Origin: an uncultured Bacilli bacterium
GTDB lineage: Bacteria; Bacillota_I; Bacilli_A; RFN20; CAG-449
Direction of reading: 5' to 3'
NCBI GenBank assembly: GCA_944332225.1
Contig: CALVJO010000006.1
Coordinates: forward strand, 1-52,824
Length of the DNA: 52,824 nt
Positions within the stretch are counted from its first letter, which is position 1, and every line of letters begins with the position of its first letter. Shown here in pieces: positions 1 to 8,187 of this stretch. Below the pieces are notes generated by a model. That model saw nothing but the letters and a program-made list of their open reading frames with translations, had not been told where the DNA came from and searched no databases. The position numbers and the translations under genes are program-made.

Positions 1-74
1 TTATTTTTCCTGGTGAATAAATTGTTTTATTTGTTCAATTATGTTTTTTTGCTTTTTCTTCGGTGAATAGTAAC
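1..74. repeat. Left copy of a 74-bp perfect terminal inverted repeat
   Basis: These 74 bases are the exact reverse complement of 52749-52822. Identity stops at base 75 (t here, a in the mate). The copy begins 8 bases after the rimO stop. Read outward from the window (minus strand here), both copies contain the same short open frame ending in TAA, without a start codon, so they may be the tail of a repeated gene or element whose remainder lies outside the window. A length of 74-76 nt is also close to common assembler k-mer overlaps, so an assembly break at a genomic repeat is a plausible origin. Confidence 0.9.
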
Positions 75-81
75 TTTATTT

Positions 82-1374
82 TCACTCGTCCCATTCCGTC
101 GCGATCAAATCATAAATTTCACTAGAAATTATTTTAAAAGATACGATATCTCCTAAGGAATATTCTTTACTAGAATAATAGTAAATATTCCCATCTATTC
201 CTTCTGGGGCGTTCCATTCGCTTCTTAAAAGATAGGCATTTCTTTCTTGTGAATAGCCGATCACTAAACCTTTAGAAATAGTTCCAATTCTTTTTTTATT
301 ATTATCCGCGGCTATAGATTGCTGGAGTCTCATTATCTGATCTAATCTTCTCTTTTTCTCTTTTTCAGGAATCTGAGGTTTTAAAGAATATGATTTTGTG
401 TCTTCCTCTCTAGAATAGGTAAAAGCTCCTAGCTGATCGAATCTAACTTCTTTTAAGAATTCTTCTAAGTCTAATATATCGTCTTTCGTTTCACCTGGGA
501 ATCCGATTATCAATGTGGTTCTTAAAATTGCATTAGGCACTTTACTTCTAATTTTCTTAAAAAGATTTAATAAGAAATCTCGATCGCCTCTTCGATTCAT
601 GCTCTTTAATAATCTTGAGGAAGAATGCTGAATCGGAACATCAAAATAAGGGGTGAGACGAGGTTCAGAAGCAATTAAATCAATCAGCTCATCGCTTATC
701 TCATCAGGATATAGATACAATAATCTAATATAAGCAAATTCAGGAATTTTCAATAAATCTTTTAATAAGGAAACGATATTATAATTTTCTAAATCAATTC
801 CGTACTTCGTGGTATCTTGAGCGATTATAACTAGCTCCTTAACTCCTTGAGAAGCAATTTGCTTAGCCTGAAACAATAAATCTTCCTTTTTAAAAGAATG
901 CATCGGACCTCTTATTAAAGGAATCGCGCAGTAGGAACAGCAGTTTGAACATCCCTCCGCGATTTTTAAATACGCGGTGAAAGGAGGAGTTGAAAGTACT
1001 CTATTATTGTATGAAAATTGTCCTTTCATCTTTTTCTTTTGATATAAAGAAGCGAATTCATCAGCAAAAGAAGGATATTTATCGATAGGAACAAACATAT
1101 CAACTTCAGGTAATTCATTCTTTAATTGATCGATATAACGAGTAACTAAACATCCAGTTACAATTAAAAATTTATCTTCTTTAGCTAATTCTAAAATCGT
1201 GTTGATTGATTCTTTTTTTGCCGAGACTATAAATCCGCAGGTGTTTACAAGAATAACATCGGCTTCTTGAATATCATTAGTTAATTCAAAATCATTAGTT
1301 TTAAATAAATAGGCTAAAGATTCAGAATCCACTAGATTCTTCTCACAACCTAAAGATACAATGCTAACTTTCAT
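82..1374 (-). CDS. rimO: Ribosomal protein S12 methylthiotransferase RimO
   Basis: This radical-SAM enzyme adds a methylthio group to an aspartate of ribosomal protein S12. The 430 residues show the family order. An N-terminal UPF0004 domain has conserved cysteines C10, C46 and C75 for the auxiliary [4Fe-4S] cluster. The radical-SAM core carries the CxxxCxxC motif (C142, C146, C149). A C-terminal TRAM-like domain ends in an aromatic/acidic tail. The start SLGCEKNLVDSE is typical of RimO rather than MiaB. Its ATG overlaps the stop of the upstream NUDIX gene by ATGA, so the two are translationally coupled. Length is normal. It is the last gene of the minus-strand run before the terminal repeat. 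Confidence 0.93.
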   Translation of the reverse strand: MKVSIVSLGCEKNLVDSESLAYLFKTNDFELTNDIQEADVILVNTCGFIVSAKKESINTILELAKEDKFLIVTGCLVTRYIDQLKNELPEVDMFVPIDKYPSFADEFASLYQKKKMKGQFSYNNRVLSTPPFTAYLKIAEGCSNCCSYCAIPLIRGPMHSFKKEDLLFQAKQIASQGVKELVIIAQDTTKYGIDLENYNIVSLLKDLLKIPEFAYIRLLYLYPDEISDELIDLIASEPRLTPYFDVPIQHSSSRLLKSMNRRGDRDFLLNLFKKIRSKVPNAILRTTLIIGFPGETKDDILDLEEFLKEVRFDQLGAFTYSREEDTKSYSLKPQIPEKEKKRRLDQIMRLQQSIAADNNKKRIGTISKGLVIGYSQERNAYLLRSEWNAPEGIDGNIYYYSSKEYSLGDIVSFKIISSEIYDLIATEWDE

Positions 1375-1877
1375 AATCTCTCCTTTATATAATCAAATAT
1401 TGCCTTTTCACGAAGGTAAACTATCTTCTCTAATTCAGTCTTAGGAGAAGATAAAATATTAAGAATCTCATCTAAAGTATAAAACTTAATGCTCTTAAAG
1501 AATTTTTGTTCATATTCTTCTAAATGTTGCTTTCCTTTAGAAACTATATGACATAGAAAGTAATGATTCATGTTCTTTCGAGAAATAAGATTGTATTCGT
1601 CTTCAATCAATCCTAAATACTCATCGACAGAAACTATATATGAAGTCTCTTCTTCGATTTCTCTAATCAATCCCTGTTCTAAAGTTTCATTAAGCTCCAC
1701 GCCTCCTCCTGGAGTCTCGATATAATGATTCTTAGCAAAAATATCATCTCTAACTATCTCTTCCATCAAGATTTTTTTATCATCAGAGACTATTATCCCT
1801 CTAGCGATGATTCTTTTTTCTAAGCTTCTTTCTTGATTAAGAGAATAATAATTATCTTTAAATACTCGATAAATCAT
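1371..1877 (-). CDS. NUDIX hydrolase
   Basis: A 168-residue NUDIX-fold pyrophosphohydrolase; the substrate cannot be read from the sequence. The NUDIX box lies at about residues 58-80: GGGVELNE, then REIEEET, with the usual Gly after EE-x-T replaced by Ser. The catalytic REIEEE metal-binding glutamates are intact. It sits between mnmA (1-base gap upstream) and rimO (ATGA overlap downstream), so it is co-transcribed with two RNA/ribosome-modification genes. A house-cleaning or RNA-related role is possible, but that is only inference from position. Confidence 0.85.
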   Translation of the reverse strand: MIYRVFKDNYYSLNQERSLEKRIIARGIIVSDDKKILMEEIVRDDIFAKNHYIETPGGGVELNETLEQGLIREIEEETSYIVSVDEYLGLIEDEYNLISRKNMNHYFLCHIVSKGKQHLEEYEQKFFKSIKFYTLDEILNILSSPKTELEKIVYLREKAIFDYIKERL

Positions 1878-1878
1878 T

Positions 1879-3042
1879 TTAAATATTGCTTTCTAGATGC
1901 GTGGTAATCTTTCTTTTACCTTTAAAATAGATCTCTTCGATTATTCCTCCACCTAATAACCTTCCTTCAAAATCATATAAGACTCCAGCCTGTCCAGGGG
2001 TAACGCTTTTAAGGGGGATATTAGAGATTATTTCAATCGTGGAATCATCGATAAATCGATAGGAAATTGGATTATCTTTTTGTCTATAACGGAATTTAGC
2101 CATTCCATCGACAAAATCATAATTCTTCTCTTTTAAAAGATAATTGACGTTTTTAATAATAACCCGATCAGACATCAAATATTCATTTTCTTCGCCTTGA
2201 GATACATAAAGGATATTCTTCTTAACATCTTTAGCTACCACGAAATAAGATCCGGATTCATGATCTTTTATTCCTCCGATTCCTAAACCTCTTCTTTGAC
2301 CTAAGGTATAATAGAGGACTCCATTATGAGATCCTACTTTTTCTAAAGTATTGATATCGATGATATCACCTGGCTTAGCAGGAAGATAATTATTTAAAAA
2401 TTCTCTGAAGTTTCTTTCTCCGATGAAGCAAACTCCGGTTGAATCTTTCTTATCCGCGACTATGATATTTTGCTCATGGGCAATTTTTCTTACTTCTTCT
2501 TTAGTGATATCCCCTAAAGGAAATAAGGCTTTAGAGAATTGTTCTAATGATACTTGAGATAAAAAATATGTCTGATCTTTATTTAAATCTTTAGCTTTAT
2601 AGATTCTTACCTCTCCGTCAACTACCACCTTCTTTGCATAATGTCCCATCGCGATATAATCAAATCCCTTTGAGAACGCGAATTTTCTAAAGGTTTCAAA
2701 TTTAATGTATTTATTACAAAAAATATCAGGATTAGGAGTTCTTCCCTTTTTATATTCTTCTAAAAAGTAAGTAAAGACATCATCCCAATATTCTTTGACG
2801 AAATCGATTCGATAAAGAGGAATAGAAAGCTGCTCAGATACTTTTTTAGCATCTAAATAATCTACTTCCTGAGGGCAGATTGAATCATTAATCGTCGGAT
2901 TACCTTTAAGATCGTTATTAAGCATGCTATCCCAATTGCGCATGAAGCCTCCGCTGACATCGTAACCTTGACATTTTAAAATGTAAGCTGCGACGGAAGA
3001 ATCAACTCCTCCTGATAAACCAATCATCACTTTTTCTTTCAT
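1879..3042 (-). CDS. mnmA: tRNA-specific 2-thiouridylase MnmA
   Basis: MnmA uses ATP and relayed sulfur to make 2-thiouridine at wobble position 34 of tRNA Lys, Glu and Gln. The 387-residue protein has the PP-loop SGGVDSS at residues 10-16. The first catalytic cysteine is C109 in the NPDIFCN motif and the second is C205 in STGVCFIGER. A C-terminal beta-barrel carries the LGQRRGLG motif. Its ATG overlaps the dtd stop as ATGA. The grouping with dtd and rimO makes a small translation-quality cluster. Length and motifs are normal. Confidence 0.96.
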   Translation of the reverse strand: MKEKVMIGLSGGVDSSVAAYILKCQGYDVSGGFMRNWDSMLNNDLKGNPTINDSICPQEVDYLDAKKVSEQLSIPLYRIDFVKEYWDDVFTYFLEEYKKGRTPNPDIFCNKYIKFETFRKFAFSKGFDYIAMGHYAKKVVVDGEVRIYKAKDLNKDQTYFLSQVSLEQFSKALFPLGDITKEEVRKIAHEQNIIVADKKDSTGVCFIGERNFREFLNNYLPAKPGDIIDINTLEKVGSHNGVLYYTLGQRRGLGIGGIKDHESGSYFVVAKDVKKNILYVSQGEENEYLMSDRVIIKNVNYLLKEKNYDFVDGMAKFRYRQKDNPISYRFIDDSTIEIISNIPLKSVTPGQAGVLYDFEGRLLGGGIIEEIYFKGKRKITTHLESNI

Positions 3043-3485
3043 AAATCCTCACTATCTAAAATGATAGTCGTCGGACCATCATTTATTAAATGGACTTTCA
3101 TATCTTCTTGAAAAACTCCAGTTTGAAAACGATAACCTAAATTCTTAATATAGTCAACTGTCTTATTATATAGTTCTCTTCCTTCAACATTATTGATCGC
3201 CTTAACAAAAGATGGTCTTCTCCCCTTTTTACAATCCGCGTATAAAGTAAATTGAGAAACAATCATCACCTGATCTTGCTCTTTATCTAATGGAAGATTA
3301 ATTTTTCCGTTTTGATCAGGGAATAGTCTAAGCGACAAAGCTTTATCAATAACCTTTTTGATAATAGAAAAATCGTCTCCTTGAGTGAAACCGACAAAAA
3401 GAAGAAATCCTCTTTCGATGCTAGAGACGATTTTAGAATTAATTTCAATTTGACATTCTTTACAAACTAGCAGCAATAATCTCAT
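3039..3485 (-). CDS. dtd: D-aminoacyl-tRNA deacylase Dtd
   Basis: Dtd hydrolyses D-aminoacyl-tRNAs and recycles tRNA in the cytoplasm. From the ATG at 3485 it is 148 residues, the family length. The active-site motif SQFTLYAD has its catalytic Thr at residue 80, and the C-terminal NDGPTTIILD replaces the usual NDGPVT motif that holds the chirality-sensing Gly-Pro. I chose ATG at 3485 because upstream candidates in frame are TTG (3491) and GTG (3488), and Dtd proteins begin MR-V/L. The Shine-Dalgarno site is weak. The stop overlaps the mnmA start (ATGA). Confidence 0.92.
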   Translation of the reverse strand: MRLLLLVCKECQIEINSKIVSSIERGFLLFVGFTQGDDFSIIKKVIDKALSLRLFPDQNGKINLPLDKEQDQVMIVSQFTLYADCKKGRRPSFVKAINNVEGRELYNKTVDYIKNLGYRFQTGVFQEDMKVHLINDGPTTIILDSEDL

Positions 3486-3518
3486 CACCAAGATTATATA
3501 TTCTTTAAAGAAAATAAA

Positions 3519-4085
3519 CTATCTTCTTTTGAAAACCTTGTTAAGTCGATATAAAGGAGCAAGTAAAATAATTAAGACGATTAAATCTATAACGAAGGTA
3601 GGTCCGACATAGAGAATATTATAAGTTAAAGATCCTTCTAAAGGTGTCGCATAGTAAATCATTCCTGATACGACATGCCAAAAGTACCGTAAAACAAAGA
3701 CAATTATTAACGATATAACCATATAAATATAATTATCAACTGTAAGATTTTTATCAGTTGGTAAGACTAATTTTGAAAATAATCCAGCGATACAAATCGA
3801 ACCATAAGCTAGAAGATAATCAGCCCAATAACTTTGCCAAAATCCATCGATTGAACAGGCAACTAAGCCAAAGACTATGGATGCAAAAATAGATTTAATA
3901 AATCCATGACGGTAGGCGATAAAGAATAAAGGAATCATCGATAGACCAATCGATCCTCCGTTTTCCCCTATTCTAATTTGGCCAAAGGCATCTAATACAT
4001 TGGCTAAAGCGACAAAGATCGCAATCTCACAGATATCTTGAACTGTGATGAATTTTTTGATGCTAAATTTCTTTTTATTTTCCAT
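3519..4085 (-). CDS. thiT: Thiamine ECF transporter substrate-binding subunit ThiT
   Basis: This is the membrane S-component that binds thiamine and works with a shared energising module (EcfA/A'/T), which is not in this window. The 188 residues form about six membrane segments. The stretch GGSIGLSMIPLFFIAYRHG matches the ThiT signature, and the later YLLAYGSICIAGLF segment resembles the family helix 5. The start is preceded by a good GGAGGG ribosome site. The assignment is strongly reinforced by a TPP riboswitch in its leader (4131-4209), which implies repression by thiamine pyrophosphate. Only 33 bases separate its stop from dtd, so read-through to the tRNA genes is possible. Confidence 0.92.
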   Translation of the reverse strand: MENKKKFSIKKFITVQDICEIAIFVALANVLDAFGQIRIGENGGSIGLSMIPLFFIAYRHGFIKSIFASIVFGLVACSIDGFWQSYWADYLLAYGSICIAGLFSKLVLPTDKNLTVDNYIYMVISLIIVFVLRYFWHVVSGMIYYATPLEGSLTYNILYVGPTFVIDLIVLIILLAPLYRLNKVFKRR

Positions 4086-4130
4086 TTTCCCTCCAAAAAT
4101 TCATCCAGGTAACAACAGAAAATAAAAAAA

Positions 4131-4209
4131 TCCTTCCGCTAGAATTACCTAGATCAAGTACGGTCGAACCTAAGAAGGTTCCTCTCAGCCAGGTTCACCT
4201 AGCTCCCAA
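4131..4209 (-). ncRNA. TPP (thiamine pyrophosphate) riboswitch
   Basis: Read on the minus strand, this leader has the two conserved TPP aptamer halves. Near the 5' end is GGGAGCTAGG followed by GAACCTGGCTGAGAGG, with the invariant CTGAGA at 4183-4188. The 3' half is TTGATCTAGGTAATTCTAGC at about 4138-4158, the counterpart of the consensus CTGATCTGGATAATGCCAGC. A T-run follows the 3' strand, and the thiT ribosome site lies about 35 bases further on. I cannot tell whether control is by termination or by hiding the ribosome site. Confidence 0.93.
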
Positions 4210-4252
4210 AGAAATAATAATTCTAATGAAAGGAAAAATAAATAATAAAATG

Positions 4253-4762
4253 CTATTTAAAAATTAAAATTTTTCGTCCTAAATAATTAATTACTAATCC
4301 GATTAAGGTCATGATGATTCTAGCTATAAAATATGGAACCTTGAGTAAGTCGCTCATCAAGAATATTCCTAGATAAGAAAGAAGTAAGACAAAAACACCA
4401 ACTAAAGTAAAAATCACAAAATCTTTAACTGATTTTCCTTCTTTTTCGTCTTTTTTGTTCTTGTAAACAAAAATAATTGATAATACATAGTTTACTATTA
4501 ACCCGAGGGTAAAGCCAATCGTGGTCGCGATGGCTTTTTCTAGATGGAATTCACCAAATACCATATCAGGAAGAACCATCTCGCTTCCAATTGAGGCAGC
4601 CCAATCTAGTAAAGTTGCAATTCCTCCGACTAGCAAAAAACGAAATATTTCCCAAAGTAAATCCTTGTTTCTTTGATAAAAAGATAACTTTTTTTTGTTA
4701 TTTACATTGACGTCTTTAATTTCAATTTCTTCTTGTTCTTTAATATCATTCGTTTCGTTCAT
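4253..4762 (-). CDS. GtrA-like family membrane protein
   Basis: A 169-residue membrane protein with a charged N-terminal tail of about 30 residues and four hydrophobic helices. The first helix FLLVGGIATLLDWA and the later GLIVNYVLS and INYLGRKILIF motifs fit the GtrA/PF04138 family, small proteins linked to polyprenyl-phosphate sugar flipping or cell-surface polysaccharide work. It follows the nucleotidyltransferase gene by 55 bases on the same strand, at the end of the PqqD-type group. Membership in that group is possible but unproven, since no glycosyltransferase is adjacent. The Shine-Dalgarno signal is weak. Confidence 0.82.
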   Translation of the reverse strand: MNETNDIKEQEEIEIKDVNVNNKKKLSFYQRNKDLLWEIFRFLLVGGIATLLDWAASIGSEMVLPDMVFGEFHLEKAIATTIGFTLGLIVNYVLSIIFVYKNKKDEKEGKSVKDFVIFTLVGVFVLLLSYLGIFLMSDLLKVPYFIARIIMTLIGLVINYLGRKILIFK

Positions 4763-4817
4763 AGGGTAAATACTATCACTTTTTTTAAATAATTCACTAA
4801 ATAATTTAGATTTTAAA

Positions 4818-5924
4818 TCATTTATTTAAACCAAATTTTTTTAAAAACGAATTATCTTTTTTACTTTCTAAAACTGTTTCTAGCTTTTTTCTTTTATTGA
4901 AAAGCAAACTAAAGAAATGATGAATATAGGCAAAAGGCAAAAGAATAATTGTCTTAGAATAAGGGTATTTTTCTTTCATTAATGAAAATGGTAAAAAGAT
5001 TTTCTTTAATAAAAAGACAAATTTATTATCTTTAGAATTCTTAAATTCATTTTTAGTTGGTGAATTATTCTTTCCGTTACCATGAATTCCTGAATTTAAT
5101 AAATATTCAATAAACTGATCAATATCAGGATTCTTTTTATAGATTATATTGATTTTCTTAGCTAAAGCTTGGCTATTAAAATCAAAGATTTCCTCTAAAC
5201 AAGACAATATGGTATTTAAAAATTCTTGTAAATCATCTTCCTGAATTAAATAAGCTAATAAATCATAATCAATTTTACCCTTGAGCAAAAGAAGATAAAT
5301 ATCTCCTAAAGGACGAATTCCCGCGCCGCGAAGGAGATGCTTATAATAATGTAGTAAAATGTAGTATAGATGATAAGTTTGAATCATGTGTTTTTGAACT
5401 GACGATGATTCATCGATTATATTAAATGGATTCTTAAAGGAAGAATTACCAACATCATCCTTACTTAAAAGAGTATGATGAAGCTCAACAATTAATCCGT
5501 TTTTCTTAAATTCCGCGTGATGCTTAGCAATATTAAAGATAGTAAATCCGTTATTAGTTAATATTTCTTTAGCCTTTTTATAATCTTTTGAAGTTACAAT
5601 AAGATCGATATCACCTAATGTTCTTAAGCTTGGTTTAGGATATAAAGAATATATCTCCATTCCTTTAATAAAATAAAAAGGAATATTAGATTCAGTAAAT
5701 AGACGAATAATCTCATCTTTTAAAGCTAAAAATTTATCGAAAATGATCGAATATTGAATATCAAATTTTTTAAATTTGTCTTCTAAATAGACATTATATA
5801 AATATGGTAATAAAGATTGTTCTTTAATAATTTCAATAATCTCTTTTAGCTTAGAATCACCTATATAAGGTAGATTTTTTCCTGTGATTCCTGCTTTAAA
5901 TAATCTTAAAACTTCTCTATTCAT
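4818..5924 (-). CDS. Nucleotidyltransferase-fold protein (PF14907-like)
   Basis: A protein of about 368 residues with a Pol-beta-type nucleotidyltransferase core. The motif FIKGMEIYSLYP is followed by R-LGDIDLIV (the acidic metal-binding DxD), then ELHHTLL. This matches the uncharacterised nucleotidyltransferase family often found beside lasso-peptide and PqqD/HPr-kinase gene sets. I prefer the ATG at 5924 over 5930, because AGGA then sits 7 bases away. The gene overlaps the end of the ABC exporter gene, so the products are coupled. The last 100 residues are basic and hydrophobic and may touch the membrane. The acceptor substrate is unknown. Confidence 0.8.
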   Translation of the reverse strand: MNREVLRLFKAGITGKNLPYIGDSKLKEIIEIIKEQSLLPYLYNVYLEDKFKKFDIQYSIIFDKFLALKDEIIRLFTESNIPFYFIKGMEIYSLYPKPSLRTLGDIDLIVTSKDYKKAKEILTNNGFTIFNIAKHHAEFKKNGLIVELHHTLLSKDDVGNSSFKNPFNIIDESSSVQKHMIQTYHLYYILLHYYKHLLRGAGIRPLGDIYLLLLKGKIDYDLLAYLIQEDDLQEFLNTILSCLEEIFDFNSQALAKKINIIYKKNPDIDQFIEYLLNSGIHGNGKNNSPTKNEFKNSKDNKFVFLLKKIFLPFSLMKEKYPYSKTIILLPFAYIHHFFSLLFNKRKKLETVLESKKDNSFLKKFGLNK

Positions 5925-7494
5925 AATCATTTCCTAATTCTAATACTTTCGCCCCATCAATATCTATCGCGCGATGAGTGATTATTATCTTAGTTAAAGG
6001 TAATTTAATAACATTATTAACGATCTTCTTTTCCGTTTCTTGATCTAAGGATGAAGTAAATTCATCTAAAAGAAGAACTTTACGATTTTCTAATAAAGCG
6101 ATGGCTAATAATATTCTTTGAATCTGACCTAGTGATAGACCATCTCCTCCTTCTTTGATAATCGTGTCTAGTTTATCTTTCTTTTGATATATCTCATCAT
6201 AGATGCAGGCTAATTTTAAGGCTTCATCAATTTTCTTTTCATCAGTTTCGCCAGACAAAAGATAGATATTTTCACGAATTGATAAAGAAAATAAAATGTT
6301 ATCCTGCACTACATAAGAAAAGAAATTTTTAATTTTAGATGAATCGTATGAATCATTTTTATCAATAACTTTAATTGATCCTGATAAAGGTTTATTAAAG
6401 CCTAAAATCAATTTAAATAAGGTGGTTTTCCCTCTTCCAGAAGGACCTTTAATTAAGATGGTATCATTTTTATTAATAACATAATTAAAGGAAGAGAAAA
6501 TATTCTTGCTATCATAAGAAAAGGTTAAATCTTTAATCTCTATATAGTCAAAATCATCTAAGGTCACATCTTTATGATCATCTAATAAAGAAAATAGATT
6601 ATCGATTCTCGCTTTAGAGACTTTATAAGCATTATATCTAGAATGGAGGCTTCCTAAAGCTTGAATCGGTCCTTCAAAGTAGGATACAAGCATGATGATC
6701 GTCGTTAATAAAGCATACTCAATCTCTCCAAAATAAATTAATAAACAGCCAACGATCAAAGCTAAACCTGAGATAAAATTTAGTATTAAAGAAAAACCTC
6801 CATTACCGATTAAAGTGAGAAGATTTCTTTTATTCTTAAGCTGATAATTTTCTTTTAAGGCTTCTTTAATATTAGATGTGAAACGTTTTTGAGAATCAGT
6901 TGAGTTAATTAAAGCGATGTTTTCAATTGACTCTTCGACGAATGAATTTATTTTCCCATCACTTTCTAAAGCTCTTTTTTGATATCTTTTAATAATCTTA
7001 GAGTAAAATCTCATCAGAATTAATGAGATGAGAGCAATTATCAATAAAACGATTAATAATTGATACGATATAACTGAAAGAGCCACGATTGCTAGGATGA
7101 ATCTAGATAGATATAATGATAAAGAAGGAATGATTTCACTTAGACCAACATTAATAATATTAATGTCGCTTATAAAGATATTACCGATTTCACCTGAATG
7201 ATATTTTTTAATCTCTCTAACATCTTTAACGATTAATTTTGAATATAGTTTTTCTTTTAAATTTACTTCTATATTCAACGATAAACGATTTTTGATAAAT
7301 AAAGAAACCATGCCTAGAATCACTAATAAAACTAAGCATGAAGCAAATAAAACTATATCGATAGTTAAATCATTTTTAGATACTGAATCTTGCACTATTT
7401 GTCGCATCAAAAAAGCTTGTCCGATTAAAAGACAAGATCTGATGATATTAATTAATGATATAATTACAAGTGTTAGTTTTTGCTTTTTTTCCAT
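5917..7494 (-). CDS. ABC exporter, fused membrane and ATPase domains
   Basis: A 525-residue half-transporter with about six N-terminal membrane segments and a C-terminal ATPase. Walker A is GPSGRGKTT at about residue 350. The signature is LSLGQ rather than LSGGQ, followed by Walker B KVLLLDEFTSSLD with the catalytic Glu, then the switch His in IITHR. It probably works as a homodimer, since no partner half is present. It begins one base after the stop of the S26 peptidase gene and overlaps the nucleotidyltransferase gene. No N-terminal C39 peptidase domain is present. Context suggests peptide or lipid-linked substrate export, but the substrate is not visible. Confidence 0.85.
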   Translation of the reverse strand: MEKKQKLTLVIISLINIIRSCLLIGQAFLMRQIVQDSVSKNDLTIDIVLFASCLVLLVILGMVSLFIKNRLSLNIEVNLKEKLYSKLIVKDVREIKKYHSGEIGNIFISDINIINVGLSEIIPSLSLYLSRFILAIVALSVISYQLLIVLLIIALISLILMRFYSKIIKRYQKRALESDGKINSFVEESIENIALINSTDSQKRFTSNIKEALKENYQLKNKRNLLTLIGNGGFSLILNFISGLALIVGCLLIYFGEIEYALLTTIIMLVSYFEGPIQALGSLHSRYNAYKVSKARIDNLFSLLDDHKDVTLDDFDYIEIKDLTFSYDSKNIFSSFNYVINKNDTILIKGPSGRGKTTLFKLILGFNKPLSGSIKVIDKNDSYDSSKIKNFFSYVVQDNILFSLSIRENIYLLSGETDEKKIDEALKLACIYDEIYQKKDKLDTIIKEGGDGLSLGQIQRILLAIALLENRKVLLLDEFTSSLDQETEKKIVNNVIKLPLTKIIITHRAIDIDGAKVLELGNDYE

Positions 7495-7495
7495 C

Positions 7496-7918
7496 TTATC
7501 CCTGCAAAAATAAGTATATATAATGAACTATCATAAAGGAAAATAAGAATTTATAAAATCGATATTTAAATGAAGTTAATTCAATAATCTTTTCTTGTTT
7601 ATTTCTAATTTTGATGATTTTTCTAACTTTTGCCTCAATCTGTTCTTTTTTGATATTCTTTTCTATTTTGATTTGATGGTCGCCTAATAGATAATAACTA
7701 TCTTTTTTTACTTTAAAAATTCGATGAAGAATATATTCTCCGTTCTCGCGTCTATAAAAGATGATATCTCCTTTTTTTAAATTTAAAGGATGAGTCAATT
7801 CAACTTTATCCCCATCGATTAATAAAGGGTTCATGCTAGTTCCCTTAATTGGCATGATAAAAGTTAAATTATTTTCAAGAGCTTCTTTTAAGAAAAAAGC
7901 GGCTTCGTTAACTTTCAT
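7496..7918 (-). CDS. S24/S26-family signal-peptidase-like protein
   Basis: A 140-residue serine peptidase of the S26 type with one C-terminal membrane helix. The nucleophile is S28 in KGTSMNP. The general base position is a His (H65 in YILHRIF) rather than the Lys of standard bacterial LepB, as in SipW/ER-type signal peptidases. LLGDH at about 77-81 gives the conserved Asp. The small size and lack of an N-terminal membrane anchor differ from housekeeping signal peptidase. It lies 2 bases after the PqqD stop and 1 base before the ABC exporter gene. Cleavage of a dedicated peptide substrate during export is a reasonable inference. Confidence 0.83.
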   Translation of the reverse strand: MKVNEAAFFLKEALENNLTFIMPIKGTSMNPLLIDGDKVELTHPLNLKKGDIIFYRRENGEYILHRIFKVKKDSYYLLGDHQIKIEKNIKKEQIEAKVRKIIKIRNKQEKIIELTSFKYRFYKFLFSFMIVHYIYLFLQG

Positions 7919-7920
7919 AA

Positions 7921-8187
7921 TTATTCAATTAAGATTTTTTCTTTTTTTAATTTCTTTAAAAATTCTTGCAAATCTTTTGAGGCCGTTTCTTGATCTATTT
8001 GATAGTTATCAAGTATTGAAGATAATATCTCTTCTTCACTTTTATTTTCTTTCAATAGATTATAAATAAAATAGCCAAGTGAATTTAAGGCGATAAACTT
8101 AGAAAAATCGACGCTTTTTTCATCTTGATAGATTAAGACACGCTCGCCATCATATTCTTTTAAGACAAAGTTTTGATTAAGTTTCAT
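7921..8187 (-). CDS. PqqD-like peptide-binding protein (RRE domain)
   Basis: An 88-residue protein with the PqqD/RRE fold pattern: beta strands at the N-terminus (NFVLKEYDGERVLIY), an ALNSLGYFIYNLL helix typical of PqqD, and a C-terminal helical pair ending in a K/E-rich segment. PqqD-like domains bind leader peptides of ribosomally made, modified peptides. I placed the start at the ATG at 8187. GGAGGA lies a proper distance upstream, and this ATG forms an ATGA overlap with the kinase stop. A longer in-frame reading to 8244 would begin inside the kinase gene and is unlikely. No leader-peptide gene is adjacent. Confidence 0.85.
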   Translation of the reverse strand: MKLNQNFVLKEYDGERVLIYQDEKSVDFSKFIALNSLGYFIYNLLKENKSEEEILSSILDNYQIDQETASKDLQEFLKKLKKEKILIE

